Positions 28,301-43,300 are shown, numbered from the stretch's first letter. The stretch is 64,000 nucleotides of DNA from Anadara kagoshimensis (GCA_021292105.1 CM037865.1:75569541-75633540), one strand, 5' to 3'. Numbers and translations: made by a program. The notes: a model not told the origin generated them from the letters alone.

Positions 28301-31300
28301 TTTTTATTCGCGAATGATCTTGATCATTCTCGAATTTAGCTGTTACATGCAGATTTCTCAACCCGAATATTCTTCCGTTACAGATAATCAACTCTCTCTC
28401 GTATGTAGGTTCAAAGTTGAAATAAAGGTAGATAACTCAAATTTTGAATGCGGGTTATGGACGTTTCGCCCCAATATTAATATTTTGGGTTATGGACGTT
28501 TCGCCCCAATATTAATATTTTCCGCCCCAACTATATTCTCCGCTTTATCATACCTGCCAACCCTCCCGATCAGGGATTGAGATTAACGGGCGCCCAGTTT
28601 TTTCGCTCTGGGCGATAAATGTATCATACACAGGTCGCCCAGGGCTGCCAGGTGGCGATTAGAATTTTCAGTTCGGTGTATTTGACATTCCGATCCGTTT
28701 ACCGATTTCCTGTTTATATTTCTGACTGGCGATAATAATAGTAAAATTGAAAAATGGGTATCATATAGTTAACAAGTGTAAATGGACTGGTGTTCCGACC
28801 GAATTCAAATACGGTGCCATTTCGTTTCCTTTTCTGATATGTATGTATAAAATGATACTTCCGGCTTTCTGCCATGTGGAAATTTTTAGGAGCATCGACT
28901 CCAAAGGCTAAACAAGGACCTGCGGAAAACGAAAGTACTATCAAGAGTATGATAAGTCCAAACGCATCGGAGCATATAAAAAAGCCATGGGAAGATGGCA
29001 GGCCTTGGTTGTATGATACGCAGGACGGAATGAAGTGTGCCGATTGTGTAGAGTTCGACAGGAAAAAAATCTGTATTTACCGAGGTTGCACTAGTTATAA
29101 ACTTGACAGTGTAAATAAACATGACATTTCTGAATCTCACAAACAGGCCCAAGCCTTTAGTAATGCAAAACAAGTTCCTGCTAATAAATCAAAATCTGCC
29201 AAAATTATACAGTCATTGACATTGGCAGTACCTATAGATCAACATTTTCTGCAAAAACCATTCGTCAATGTAATTGCAGATGTTGAATATCGAAAAGTAA
29301 AGCAAGGGATAGAATAATCCAATGTATATGCCTGATATATTCAGATCAACCATCACTCTTGACAGTTCATTGTATGGCTCATCGAAAAGTTAAGCTCAAT
29401 CCCTGCTGATGTGAGGAGTCTCCCCATATTAAGACAAAAATTTTGGAATTTTGTGCTATCATACTGCTTTTCCCGTTTTTTTCAAAGCATTCCGTGAAGT
29501 CATCCTTAAAAATTATAAATTGATTAGAGTGAAATCTGGGATAGCGATCACTTTGTAGAGTGTCATCTGTCAACTACATTTTTCATGTACAGAACCTTTG
29601 TAGAGGGGTCACCTGTCAAACCCAGTCAGCGGGGATCCTAACGGCCACCGGATTGAAAAAATTGTTGTTTACAAGATTTACTAAAATTATGCTGGTCTCG
29701 GGAATAAAAAGTCTTCCAAAAATTATCGAATTCTTAAAACACAACTCTGGTGATATAAATAATAATAAAATAATAGTTAATTTTTTCAAGTTATTAATTT
29801 ATTTAAAAAATATCCTCAATTATGACATGAAAGATATCAGAAGCTTATTAGCTCACCTGAGCCTTTGGCTCAGATGAACAATTGTCATCTATCTTCATCC
29901 GTCTTTTATAAACTTTTTAGCTCACCTGAGCCAAAGGCTCAGATGTGCAATTGCCATCTATCTTCGTCCGATGTGCGTCATGTATAAACTTTTCACATTT
30001 TTTATCAATTCCTCCAAAACTACAGAGCCAAATTGGATGATATTTGACAGTAATGGTCAAGTAAGGGTTTTCAGATTTGCACAAATGCAAGGATTATGTC
30101 CCCTTGGGGCCCCATAAAGGGGAAATTTGTGAAAATCTTTAAAAATCATCTGCTCTGAACCTACAAGAGATATAACTTAGATATTTCATGTAAAACACTA
30201 TGGGCACCTAGTTTAAGATTTGCACATATTGTAGCTTTAGGGGCCAAAATGAGATAATGGCAAGGTACTTGAGGGGGAAATTGCAAAATTAATGTATTTG
30301 TCAATATATTTGAAAACTATAAGCTTTTTGTATGGGCATCATCATCATGTGTATTGGAATACTGTAGGCATTTGCACAACGGTCATTTTGATATATGAAT
30401 AGAGGTCATAAGTTCAAAGGTCAAGGTCATAGATGTAAACGAATACTGAAATGGTTAATTATCTCAAAAACTGAACTCTTTGTGTAGGCATGTATATTAG
30501 AATATTGTAGGCATTTGCCTTATGGTCATTTCCATATATGAACGAAGGTCATAGGTTCAAAGGTCAAGGTCATAGATGCAAACAAATACTGAAATGGTGA
30601 ATTATCTCAAAAATGATAAACTTTCTCTATAGGCATGTATATCAGAATGTTATAGGCATTTACACAATGTTCATTTTGATATATGAATGTAGGTCATAGG
30701 TCTAATGGTCAAGGTTATAGATGCAAATGAATACTGAAATGATTAATTGTCTTAAAAACTATAAACTTTTTGTATAGGCATATATATTAAAATATTGTAG
30801 GTATTGGCCTAACGATCATTTTGATATATGAACGAAGGACATGAGTTTAAAAGTCAAGGTCACTGATGCAAACAAATACTGACATGGTTAATTATCTCAA
30901 AAACTATAAACTTTTTGTATAGGCTTCTAAATTGTAGGTATTGACCTAATATTCATTGCGATATTTAGATTAAGGTCATGGGTTCAAATTTTTCTTTACC
31001 TTTTTAGTTGTTTATAAACAATATATTGTAGCTAGATTCAGATATATTATATGTAGCACTCTTATGACTAGTTATGTTATAATAAATTTGCAAAAAATCC
31101 TTACATATAATTGGCCCTTACTGCTGAAAATTTATTTGGACATTCTCTTTAATTAATGTCAATGACCATTGAACCTCTGCATGAGATATGTACTCAGCTG
31201 CATGTGAGCATTAAGGCTCATGGACCTCTTGTTTAATATTGGGGTCTCCATGACGATGGAAGTAACTTTGACCATCCTTGATGGTTCCATATATGCATTT

Positions 31301-34300
31301 ATTCGGATTGAACTATTTCCTACATGAATCCTTAATATTGGTCCAATGTGTGAATATTAAAACAGCCCATGCTCATAGTCTGCACATTGCACACTACATG
31401 AACCCGCTATGTTGTGTTGGGAGCAATGCAAGGTGAACATAACAACCTCCTTTCAGTTACCTGACAACTTCATATACCTGACACTACATTGATGGAGACA
31501 CTGAACTCCCTGTCTTTCTAATCTTTCGCGAATTTTAGTACTTTCAGTACTTTGATTTTTTTTTTGAAACTGGATTCTATCTCAATTCAAGTGAAACATG
31601 TTTTGACTCGCTTGAACCAAAATTGTAATTAGAGAGCGTTCATCTGATTGGTCACTAGAAAAAATATGTGGACACCATGGCATATTGGCTTATAGGGAGC
31701 TACTTATGCTATAACTTTTGAACTATCTGTACTTGACATTTGCCTATCTTACACATGTACATCCTTTGTGACAAATTCTTTCCAAATGTTCCCCTGTAGT
31801 TCCATCATTAATTTTATTGTCTTACTTATTTCAGAGAATTTAGTATCATCAAGTTTCCTTGACAACAAGCCATCAGAACCAGAAACTTTGATATCAAAAC
31901 AGCTTGATGCTATTGGTAAAAGAACACCAGTAGTGGACGAAGTGAAGAAAGAAAACAAAGATGACAACAGTGAAAACAAGATTAGTATTGAACATCAGGA
32001 AACAGAGGTGAAACCAGAAGTGAAGAGTGAAAAGGCAGAAGTAGCAAAACCTGTGACTAAAGAAAGAGAAAAGTCAGTAAAATCTGAACCAATAAAAACA
32101 ACAGAAAAGGAAGAAGATACAGGTGTCAAAGTTCAAAAGGAAAAAGAAACTAAACCAGAAACTAAAGGTAATAATGAGATGAAATTATCAGATCTATGGC
32201 AGTGGTTTTATACAGAATGACAGTATTACGAATGTTATATCTTAAATTCTTTGTTTGTGATTTATTTATTTTTATGAACATCTGGACATAGGGTATGTTA
32301 TACTGTAGACATAGGGGGATGTTATACTGTAGACATAGGGGATGTTATACTGTAGACATAGGGGATGTTATGCTGTAGACATAGGGGGATGTTATACTGT
32401 AGACATAGAGGGGATGTTATACTGTAGACATAGAGGGGATGTTATACTGTAGACATAGGGGATGTTATACTGTAGACATAGGGGATGTTATACTGTAGAC
32501 ATAGGGGATGTTATACTGTAGACATAGGGCATGTTATACTGTAGACATAGGAGATGTTATACTGTAAACATAGGGGATGTTATACTGTAGACATAGGGGA
32601 TGATATACTGTAGACATAGGAGATGTTATACTGTAGACATAGGAGATGTTATACTGTAAACATAGGGGATGTTATACTGTAAACATAGGGGCTGTTATAC
32701 TGTAGACATAGGGGGATGTTATACTGTAGACATAGGGGATGTTATACTGTAGACATAGGGGATGTTATACTGTAGACATAGGGGATGTTATACTGTAGAC
32801 ATAGGGGATGTTATACTGTAGACATAGGAGATGTTATACTGTAGACATAGGAGACATAGGAGATGTTATACTGTAAACATAGGGAATGTTATACTGTAAA
32901 CATAGGGTGTTATACTGTAGACATAGGGGATGTTATACTGTAGACATAGGGGATGTTATACTGTAGACATAGGGGGGATGTTATACTGTAGACATAGGGG
33001 ATGTTATACTGTAGACATAGGGGATGTTATACTGTAGACATAGGGGATGTTATACTGTAGACATAGGGATGTTATACTGTAGACATAGGGGATGTTATAC
33101 TGTAAACATAGGGAATGTTATACTGTAAACATAGGGGCTGTTATACTGTAGACATAGGGGGATGTTATACTGTAGACATAGGGGATGTTATACTGTAGAC
33201 ATAGGGGATGTTATACTGTAGACATAGGGGATGTTATACTGTAGACATAGGGGATGTTATACTGTAGACATAGGGGATGTTATACTGTAGACATAGGGGA
33301 TGTTATACTGTAAACATAGGGAATGTTATACTGTAAACATAGGGGATGTTATACTGTAGACATAGGGGATGTTATACTGTAGACATAGGGGATGTTATAC
33401 TGTAGACATAGGGGGGATGTTATACTGTAGACATAGGGGATGTTATACTGTAGACATAGAGGGGATGTTATACTGTAGACATAGAGGGGATGTTATACTG
33501 TAGACATAGGGGATGTTATACTGTAGACATAGGTGATGTTATACTGTAGACATAGGGGATGTTATACTGTAGACATAGGGGTGATGTTATACTGTAGACA
33601 TAGGGGATGTTATACTGTAGACATAGGGGATGTTATACTGTAGACATAGGGGATGTTATACTGTAGACATAGGGGGGATGTTATACTGTAGACATAGGGG
33701 GGTGTTATACTGTAGACATAGGGGATGTTATACTGTAGACATAGGTGATGTTATACTGTAGACATAGGGGGATGTTATACTGTAGACATAGGAGATGTTA
33801 TACTGTAGACATAGGGGGATGTTATACTGTAGACATAGGAGATGTTATACTGTAGACATAGGGGATGTTATACTGTAGACATAGGAGATGTTATACTGTA
33901 GACATAGGAGATGTTATACTGTAAACATAGGGAATGTTATACTGTAGACATAGGGGGATGTTATACTGTAGACATAGGGGATGTTATACTGTAGACATAG
34001 GGGATGTTATACTGTAGACATAGGGGATGTTATACTGTAGACATAGGGGGGATGTTATACTGTAGACATAGGGGGGTGTTATACTGTAGACATAGAGGAT
34101 GTTATACTGTAGACATAGGGGGATGTTATACTGTAGACATAGGGGGATGTTATACTGTAGACATAGGAGATGTTATACTGTAGACATAGGGGATGTTATA
34201 CTGTAGACATAGGAGATGTTATACTGTAGACATAGGGGATGTTATACTGTAGACATAGGGGGGATGTTATAATGTAGACATAGGGGATGTTATACTGTAG

Positions 34301-37300
34301 ACATAGGGGGATGTTATACTGTAGACATAGGGGGATGTTATACTGTAGACATAGGGGATGTTATACTGTAGACATAGGGGATGTTATACTGTAGACATAG
34401 GGGATTTTATACGGTAGACATAGGGGGATGTTATACTGTAGACATAGGGATGTTATACTGTAGACATAGGAGATGTTATACTGTAAACATAGGGAATGTT
34501 ATACTGTAAACATAGGGGATGTTATACTGTAGACATAGGGGGATGTTATACTGTAGACATAGGGGATGTTATACTGTAGACATAGGGGATGTTATATTGT
34601 AGACATAGGGGATGTTATACTGTAGACATAGGGGATTTACTGTAGACATAGGGATGTTATACTGTAGACATAGGGGATGTTATATTGTAGACATAGGGGA
34701 TGTTATACTGTAGACATAGGGGATGTTATACTGTAGACATAGGGATGTTATACTGTAGACATAGGGGATGTTATACTGTAGACATAGGGGATGTTATACT
34801 GATGTTATACTGTAGACATAGGGGATATTCTACTGTAGACATAGGGATGTTATACTGTAGACATAGGGGATGTTATACTGTAGACATAGGGGATGTTATA
34901 CTGTAGACATAGGGGGATGTTATACTGTAGACATAGGGGATGTTATACTGTAGACATAGGGGATGTTATACTGTAGACATAGGGGATGTTATACTGCAGA
35001 CATAGGGGGATGTTATACTGTAGACATAGGGGATGTTATACTGTAGACATAGGGGATGTTATACTGTAGACATAGGGGATGTTATACTGTAGACATAAGG
35101 GGATGTTATACTGTAGACATAGGGGATGTTATACTGTAGACATAGGGGGGTGTTATACTGTAGACATAGGGAATGTTATACTGTAGACATAGGGGGGATG
35201 TATACTGTAGACATAGGGATGTTATACTGTAGACATAGGGGATGTTATACTGTAGACATAGGGGGGATGTTATACTGTAGACATAGGGGATGTTATATTG
35301 TAGACATAGGAGATGTTATACTGTAGACATAGGGGATGTTATACTGTAGACATAGGGGATGTTATATTGTAGACATAAGGGATGTTATACTGTAGACATA
35401 GGGGATGTTATACTGTAGTCATAGGGGATGTTATACTGTAGACATAGGGATGTTATACTGTAGACATAGGGGATGTTATACTGTAGACATAGGGGTGATG
35501 TTATACTGTAGACATAGGGGATGTTATACTGTAGACATAGGGGATGTTATACTGTAGACATAGGGGGGATGTTATACTGTAGACATAGGGATGTTATATT
35601 GTAGACATAGGGGGATGTTATACTGTAGACATAGGGGATGTTATACTGTAGACATAGGGGATGTTATATTGTAGACATAAGGGATGTTATACTGTAGACA
35701 TAGGGGATGTTATACTGTAGTCATAGGGGATGTTATACTGTAGACATAGGGGATGTTATACTGTAGACATAGGGGATGTTATACTGTAGACATAGGGGTG
35801 ATGTTATACTGTAGACATAGGGGATGTTTTACTGTAGACATAGGGGATGTTATACTGTAGACATAGGGGGATGTTATACTGTAGACATAGGGGGATGTTA
35901 TACTGTAGACATAGGAGATGTTATACTGTAGACATAGGGGATGTTATACTGTAGACATAGGGAATGTCATACTGTAGACATAGGGAATGTCATACTGTAG
36001 ACATAGGGGATGTTATACTGTAGACATAGGGAATGTCATACTGTAGACATAGGGAATGTCATACTGTAAACATAGGGATGTTATACTGTAGACATAGGGG
36101 GGATGTTATACTGTAGACATAGGGGGGTGTTATACTGTAGACATAGAGGATGTTATACTGTAGACATAGGGGGATGTTATACTGTAGACATAGGGGGATG
36201 TTATACTGTAGACATAGGAGATGTTATACTGTAGACATAGGGGATGTTATACTGTAGACATAGGAGATGTTATACTGTAGACATAGGAGATGTTATACTG
36301 TAAACATAGGGAATGTTATACTGTAGACATAGGGGGATGTTATACTGTAGACATAGGGGGATGTTATACTGTAGACATAGGGGATGTTATACTGTAGACA
36401 TAGGGGGATGTTATACTGTAGACATAGGGGATGTTATACTGTAGACATAGGGGATGTTATACTGTAGACATAGGGGGGATGTTATACTGTGACATAGGAG
36501 ATGTTATACTGTAGACATAGGGGATGTTATACTGTAGACATAGGGGATGTTATACTGTAGACATAGGGGGATGTTATACTGTAGACATAGGGGGATGTTA
36601 TACTGTAGACATAGGGGATGTTATACTGTAGACATAGGGATGTTATACTGTAGACATAGGGGATGTTTACTGTAGACATAGGGGATGTTATACTGTAGAC
36701 ATAGGGGGGATGTTATAATGTAGACATAGGGGATGTTATACTGTAGACATAGGGGATGTTATACTGTAGACATAGGGGGATGTTATACTGTAGACATAGG
36801 GGATGTTATACTGTAGACATAGGGGATGTTATACTGTAGACATAGGGGATTTTATACGGTAGACATAGGGGGATGTTATACTGTAGACATAGGGGATGTT
36901 ATACTGTAGACATAGGAGATGTTATACTGTAAACATAGGGAATGTTATACTGTAAACATAGGGGATGTTATACTGTAGACATAGGGGGATGTTATACTGT
37001 AGACATAGGGGATGTTATACTGTAGACATAGGGGATGTTATATTGTAGACATAGGGGATGTTATACTGTAGACATAGGGGATGTTATACTGTAGACATAG
37101 GGGATGTTATACTGTAGACATAGGGGATGTTATATTGTAGACATAGGGGATGTTATACTGTAGACATAGGGGATGTTATACTGTAGACATAGGGGATGTT
37201 ATACTGTAGACATAGGGGATGTTATACTGTAGACATAGGGGATGTTATACTGATGTTATACTGTAGACATAGGGGATATTCTACTGTAGACATAGGGGAT

Positions 37301-40300
37301 GTTATACTGTAGACATAGGGGATGTTATACTGTAGACATAGGGGATGTTATACTGTAGACATAGGGGGATGTTATACTGTAGACATAGGGGATGTTATAC
37401 TGTAGACATAGGGGATGTTATACTGTAGACATAGGGGATGTTATACTGCAGACATAGGGGATGTTATACTGTAGACATAGGGGATGTTATACTGTAGACA
37501 TAGGGGATGTTATACTGTAGACATAGGGGATGTTATACTGTAGACATAAGGGGATGTTATACTGTAGACATAGGGGATGTTATACTGTAGACATAGGGGG
37601 GTGTTATACTGTAGACATAGGGAATGTTATACTGTAGACATAGGGGGATGTTATACTGTAGACATAGGGGATGTTATACTGTAGACATAGGGATGTTATA
37701 CTGTAGACATAGGGGGATGTTATACTGTAGACATAGGGGATGTTATACTGTAGACATAGGGGGGATGTTATACTGTAGACATAGGGGATGTTATACTGTA
37801 GACATAGGGGATGTTATATTGTAGACATAAGGGATGTTATACTGTAGACATAGGGGATGTTATACTGTAGTCATAGGGGATGTTATACTGTAGACATAGG
37901 GGATGTATACTGTAGACATAGGGGATGTTATACTGTAGACATAGGGGGATGTTATACTGTAGACATAGGGGATGTTTTACTGTAGACATAGGGGATGTTA
38001 TACTGTAGACATAGGGGGATGTTATACTGTAGACATAGGGGGTGTTATACTGTAGACATAGGAGATGTTATACTGTAGACATAGGGGATGTTATACTGTA
38101 GACATAGGGAATGTCATACTGTAGACATAGGGAATGTCATACTGTAGACATAGGGGATGTTATACTGTAGACATAAGGGGATGTTATACTGTAGACATAG
38201 GGGATGTTATACTGTAGACATAGGGGGATGTTATACTGTAGACATAGGGGATGTTATACTGTAGACATAGGGGGGATGTTATACTGTAGACATAGGGAAT
38301 GTTATACTGTAAACATAGGGGCTGTTATACTGTAGACATAGGGGATGTTATACTGTAGACATAGGGGATGTTATACTGTAGACATAGGGGGATGTTATAC
38401 TGTAGACATAGGGAATGTTATACTGTAAACATAGGGGCTGTTATACTGTAGACATAGGGGATGTTATACTGTAGACATAGGGGATGTTATACTGTAGACA
38501 TAGGGGGATGTTATACTGTAGACATAGGGGATGTTATACTGTAGACATAGGGGATGTTATACTGTAGACATAGGAGATGTTATACTGTAGACATAGGGGA
38601 TGTTATACTGTGTAGACATAGGGGATGTTATACTGTAGACATAGGGGATGTTTTACTGTAGACATAGGGGATGTTATACTGTAGACATAGGGGATGTTAT
38701 ACTGTAGACATAAGGGATGTTATACTGTACACATAGGGGATGTTATACTGTAGACATAGGGGGATGTTATACTGTAGACATAGGGGGATGTTATACTGTA
38801 GACATAGGGGATGTTATACTGTAGACATAGGGGATGTTATACTGTAATCATATTAATTTTAGTGTTGTACTGATTTTAGCATTTTTCACAATAAGTAGTG
38901 CTAATTAAAATCCACTGCCAGTTAATAATGATCATTGTGTACAAGGTAATCACTGAGATTTACACTAATTCATGTCCTCATCAATATACTCATATTATAA
39001 TTTTAACACACTATAATTTGTACTTACTTTATACATTTACAGTATTCAGTCAATATTGATGTTTATCACCTAAAAAAGTATGTTATAGTAAATGATTGAG
39101 GGAGTCTTACCCACACATGACATTTTAGTCAAATCTCCAATAGTAAATTTCATGGGTTCATATACTGGTATATTTTTATGTTGACTGTGTACCTATAAGA
39201 AATAGAATAAAGTACATGTTTATACTCACACACTGATATAAAATGCCATAATCATGCACAAGAAGTGAAACGTTTCCTGTGTAACCTAGGTACATAATTA
39301 GTAAATAAAAAAAAAACAAACATACCAATCCATGTCCAAATCACAATCCCAAAGCTAAGGAAAAGCTTTGAAACTAGCTAACTAGGTAAAACACATAAAC
39401 TTCCACCAAGGAAGTGAGGCCAGGTGTTCTGGAAGGATAAGCACCTCCGGTTTAGCTACACTTAACACATGTGGATTTAAAGTTATTAATGAAAAACAAA
39501 CTTTGAACTTTGGATGACAAATATATCCAGGGTAATTTGGAAACAGAGACATCATACATGTACTTATCAACAATACTGTGATGACGTCCATAAAACTTTT
39601 TAAAGGCGTTGATAAGCCTTGGCTTAATTACTAGTAAACTGATTGTATTTACACTTGATAATAATTTGCTTTTATTTTTATTTCCAGAACCACCATCAGA
39701 GAAGAGTATACTTGATAGTTTAAAAGCTGAGGCTGATCAGTTTAAAAATAAAAAAGATGCCAAAAAATCAAAAACTTCAAAACCACCAGCACAAAAAGTA
39801 AGTACTGATATCTTGTCAGATTTACATGTACCTACTGATATCTTGTCAGATTTACATGTACCTACTGATATCTTGTCAGATTTACATGTACCTACTGATA
39901 TCTTGTCAGATTTACATGTACCCACTGATATCTTGTCAGATTTACATGTACCTACTGATATCTTGTCAGATTTACATGTACCTACTGATATCTTGTCAGA
40001 TTTACATGTACCCACTGATATCTTGTCAGATTTACATGTACCTACTGATATCTTGTCAGATTTACATGTACCCACTGATATCTTGTCAGATTTACATGTA
40101 CCTACTGATATCTTGTCAGATTTACATGTACCCACTGATATCTTGTCAGATTTACATGTACCTACTGATATCTTGTCAGATGTACATGTACCTACTGATA
40201 TCTTGTCAGATGTACATGTACCTACTGATATCTTGTCAGATGTACATGTACCTACTGATATCTTGTCAGATTTACATGTACCTACTGATATCTTGTCAGA

Positions 40301-43300
40301 TTTACTTGTACCTACTGATATCTTGTCAGATTTACATGTACCTACTGATATCTTGTCAGATTTACATGTACCTACTGATATCTCGTCAGATTTACATGTA
40401 CCTACTGATATCTCGTCAGATTTACATGTACCTACTGATATCTTGTCAGATTTACATGTACCTACTGATATCTTGTCAGATTTACATGTACCTACTGATA
40501 TCTTGTCAGATTTACATGTACCTACTGATATCTTGTCAGATTTGCATGTACCTACTGATTCTTGTCAGATTTACATGTACCTACTGATATCTTGTCAGAT
40601 TTACATGTACCTACTGATTCTTGTCAGATATACAGTAAAATATCCATTCATTGCCACCATTTGTTTGACCAGATTGTTGAACTATAGAGAGTTTGGTGAT
40701 AATTAGATGGAGACTTTTACAGAAAAACATGAAAATAGAGTTTGGGACTACAAAATACAATGATGATAAGTGAGGTAGCAAAGTTATTGAGGTGCATTAA
40801 AACAAGATTTTATTGTACTCATAAAATATGAAAAATGCAGTTCAACTCTACTATATCAGTTAAAAGTTGTTGAATTTGGATTGTACACTAGTAAATTGTA
40901 TCCTGCAAAAACAATCATACCATTCATGTAGTTCTTTAAAGATTCAGTGCATTGTATGATACTGTGCAAAAAATAGCAGCAGGATAATTTAGTATGAAAT
41001 ATTACCTCTATCTATATGTATAATAGTTTTCTAAGTTATAACAATATGAGTTTCAAATTTTCTATTTAAGAAATCACAATCAAAAACTCAAGCCAAAAAA
41101 GTGGAGAGCAAGCCAGAAGAAAAGAAAGATTACTCAGATGCCTTGGATATATTATCTGTACAACCAGAAGAGGGCGCCACTGAGGTAAATCATAGCACTG
41201 TTTTAATTAGATTTTGGTATCTTTCTAGGTGTCATATTATACATTTTATGAATGAAATATATAAAAAATATAATATAAAATAAACCTGCCAATATTTAAA
41301 CTGAAGATTTGACATGCACAAACAAAACAGATAAAAAAATCATGAATTTGGTATAAATCATGTTGTGATTTTTTCAGTATTGTATAAAACATTATATGGA
41401 TACCTCTGTTGTTATGTGTAAATTCTTGATTATTAGTTCTTGTATTTAATATTCAAAAGTATTAAAATAAAAACAAACAATTTTATTTACACATACATAT
41501 TGTATTCTTTGTGATTTAAGGTATAAATATTTGTAGTTATTATTTATGGTTCAGATAGAGACTTTTAACTGTTGTATGTTGTAATTACATGATTTGAAGT
41601 ATCATGTATTTTTTAGCTGTCACCATATTTTCTTTCCATCTTGACTATTGATACCAACAATATATCTATATAATTACTGTTTACCAGCAACATGCAGTCA
41701 TATAATACCTGATAACTTTTTGTTCAGCATACCAACAATATATCTGTATAATTACTGTTCACTAGGAACATGCAGTCATATAATACCTGATAACTTTTTG
41801 TTCAGCATACCAACAATATATCTCTATAATTACTGTTCACCAGCAACATGCAGTCATATAATACCTTATAACTTTTTGTTCAGCATACCACCAATATATC
41901 TATATAATTACTGTTCACCAGCAACATGCAGTCATATAATACCTGATAACTTTGTTCAGCATACCAACAATATATCTATATAATTGCTGTTCACCAGGAA
42001 CATGCAGTCATATATTACCTGATAACTTTTTGTTTAGCATACCAACAATATATCTATATAATTACTGTTCACCAGCAACATGCAGTCATATAATACCTGA
42101 TAACTTTTTGTTCAGCATACCAACAATATATCTATATAATTGCTGTTCACCAGGAACATGCAGTCATATAATACCTGATAACTTTTTGTTCAGCATACCA
42201 ACAATATATCTATATAATTACAATTCACCAGGAACATGCAGTCATATAATACCTGATAACTTTGTTCAGCATACCAACAATATATCTATATAATGAGATA
42301 CATTTGGCAGGAAACAGTATCAGGACCGCATCTTGTGTGCAGGACAGTGAATTACCACACACTTCACATTTCTATGTTGATTACGTCACTGATAACACCA
42401 TTTACGTCACAATGTCTTCGGTTTTCCGGGAAGCATATTTCTTAAAAATCCATGCGTAAACAGTAAAAATTTATTTAGATCTTATAATTTAAGATTAAAA
42501 TTATAAGATCTAGATACATCTTTTGATTGGTGTTATCAGTGACGTAATCAACAATCTAATGTGAACAGTATGTGGCAATTCACTGCCCCGCAGACGCGAA
42601 GCGGTCCTGATACTGTTTCCCGCCATATGTATCTCATTGCTGTTCCAACATGCAGTCATATAATACCTGATAACTTTTTGTTCAGCATACCAACAATATA
42701 TCTATATAATTACAATTCACCAGGAACATGCAGTCATATAATATACAATAATTGCCTTCTAGGTATGTGGACAATTCTGGATGTCCACATACCTAGAGGG
42801 CAATTATTATTTTATTATACCGAAACAAAGCTTACCATGTAAAATGACACAAACAATATATAAATTTTAAATTAAATTAAATGCTGCCAGTTTACACTTT
42901 CAACCATCCTTTACTGGCGCTCGTCTACATACTTATATAGTGCAGAATCTAAGTTTACCTCTCTTTCTGTTTCCATCAAATGCATTTTTAGTACAAGTAT
43001 TTTCACTAAAGCTTGGGTGCCCCTTTTTGTGATTTCTGCATCTTTGTCATGCATAATTAACTCCAAGTCCGCTTCCAACGAACTACAAAAAACAACTGGC
43101 CGTCATTGTTATTGTTTACAAAAATAACAACACGGTCTAGTTGTATGAGTTATTTCCCTTGTACGATGTTATCACCAGGTGATAATAGTATTATCACATG
43201 GCTGTGAGAGGTTATCACATGGCAGTGAGAGGTTGTCACACGCTGACAGTGATTCTGTGGGAAATATCTCATTTATTACATGTCATGTGATTGGAAAACA

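Noticed and set aside
29560..29877. 105-codon open frame downstream of the hAT-like fragment as transposase core
   Set aside because: No recognisable transposase motif, very Lys/Ile/Asn-rich as expected of AT-rich DNA, and it runs into the next element's end.
42561..42842. Open frame spanning the foldback element and array as a small protein
   Set aside because: It crosses three unrelated segments (element arm, array unit, hairpin), so it is a chance fusion.
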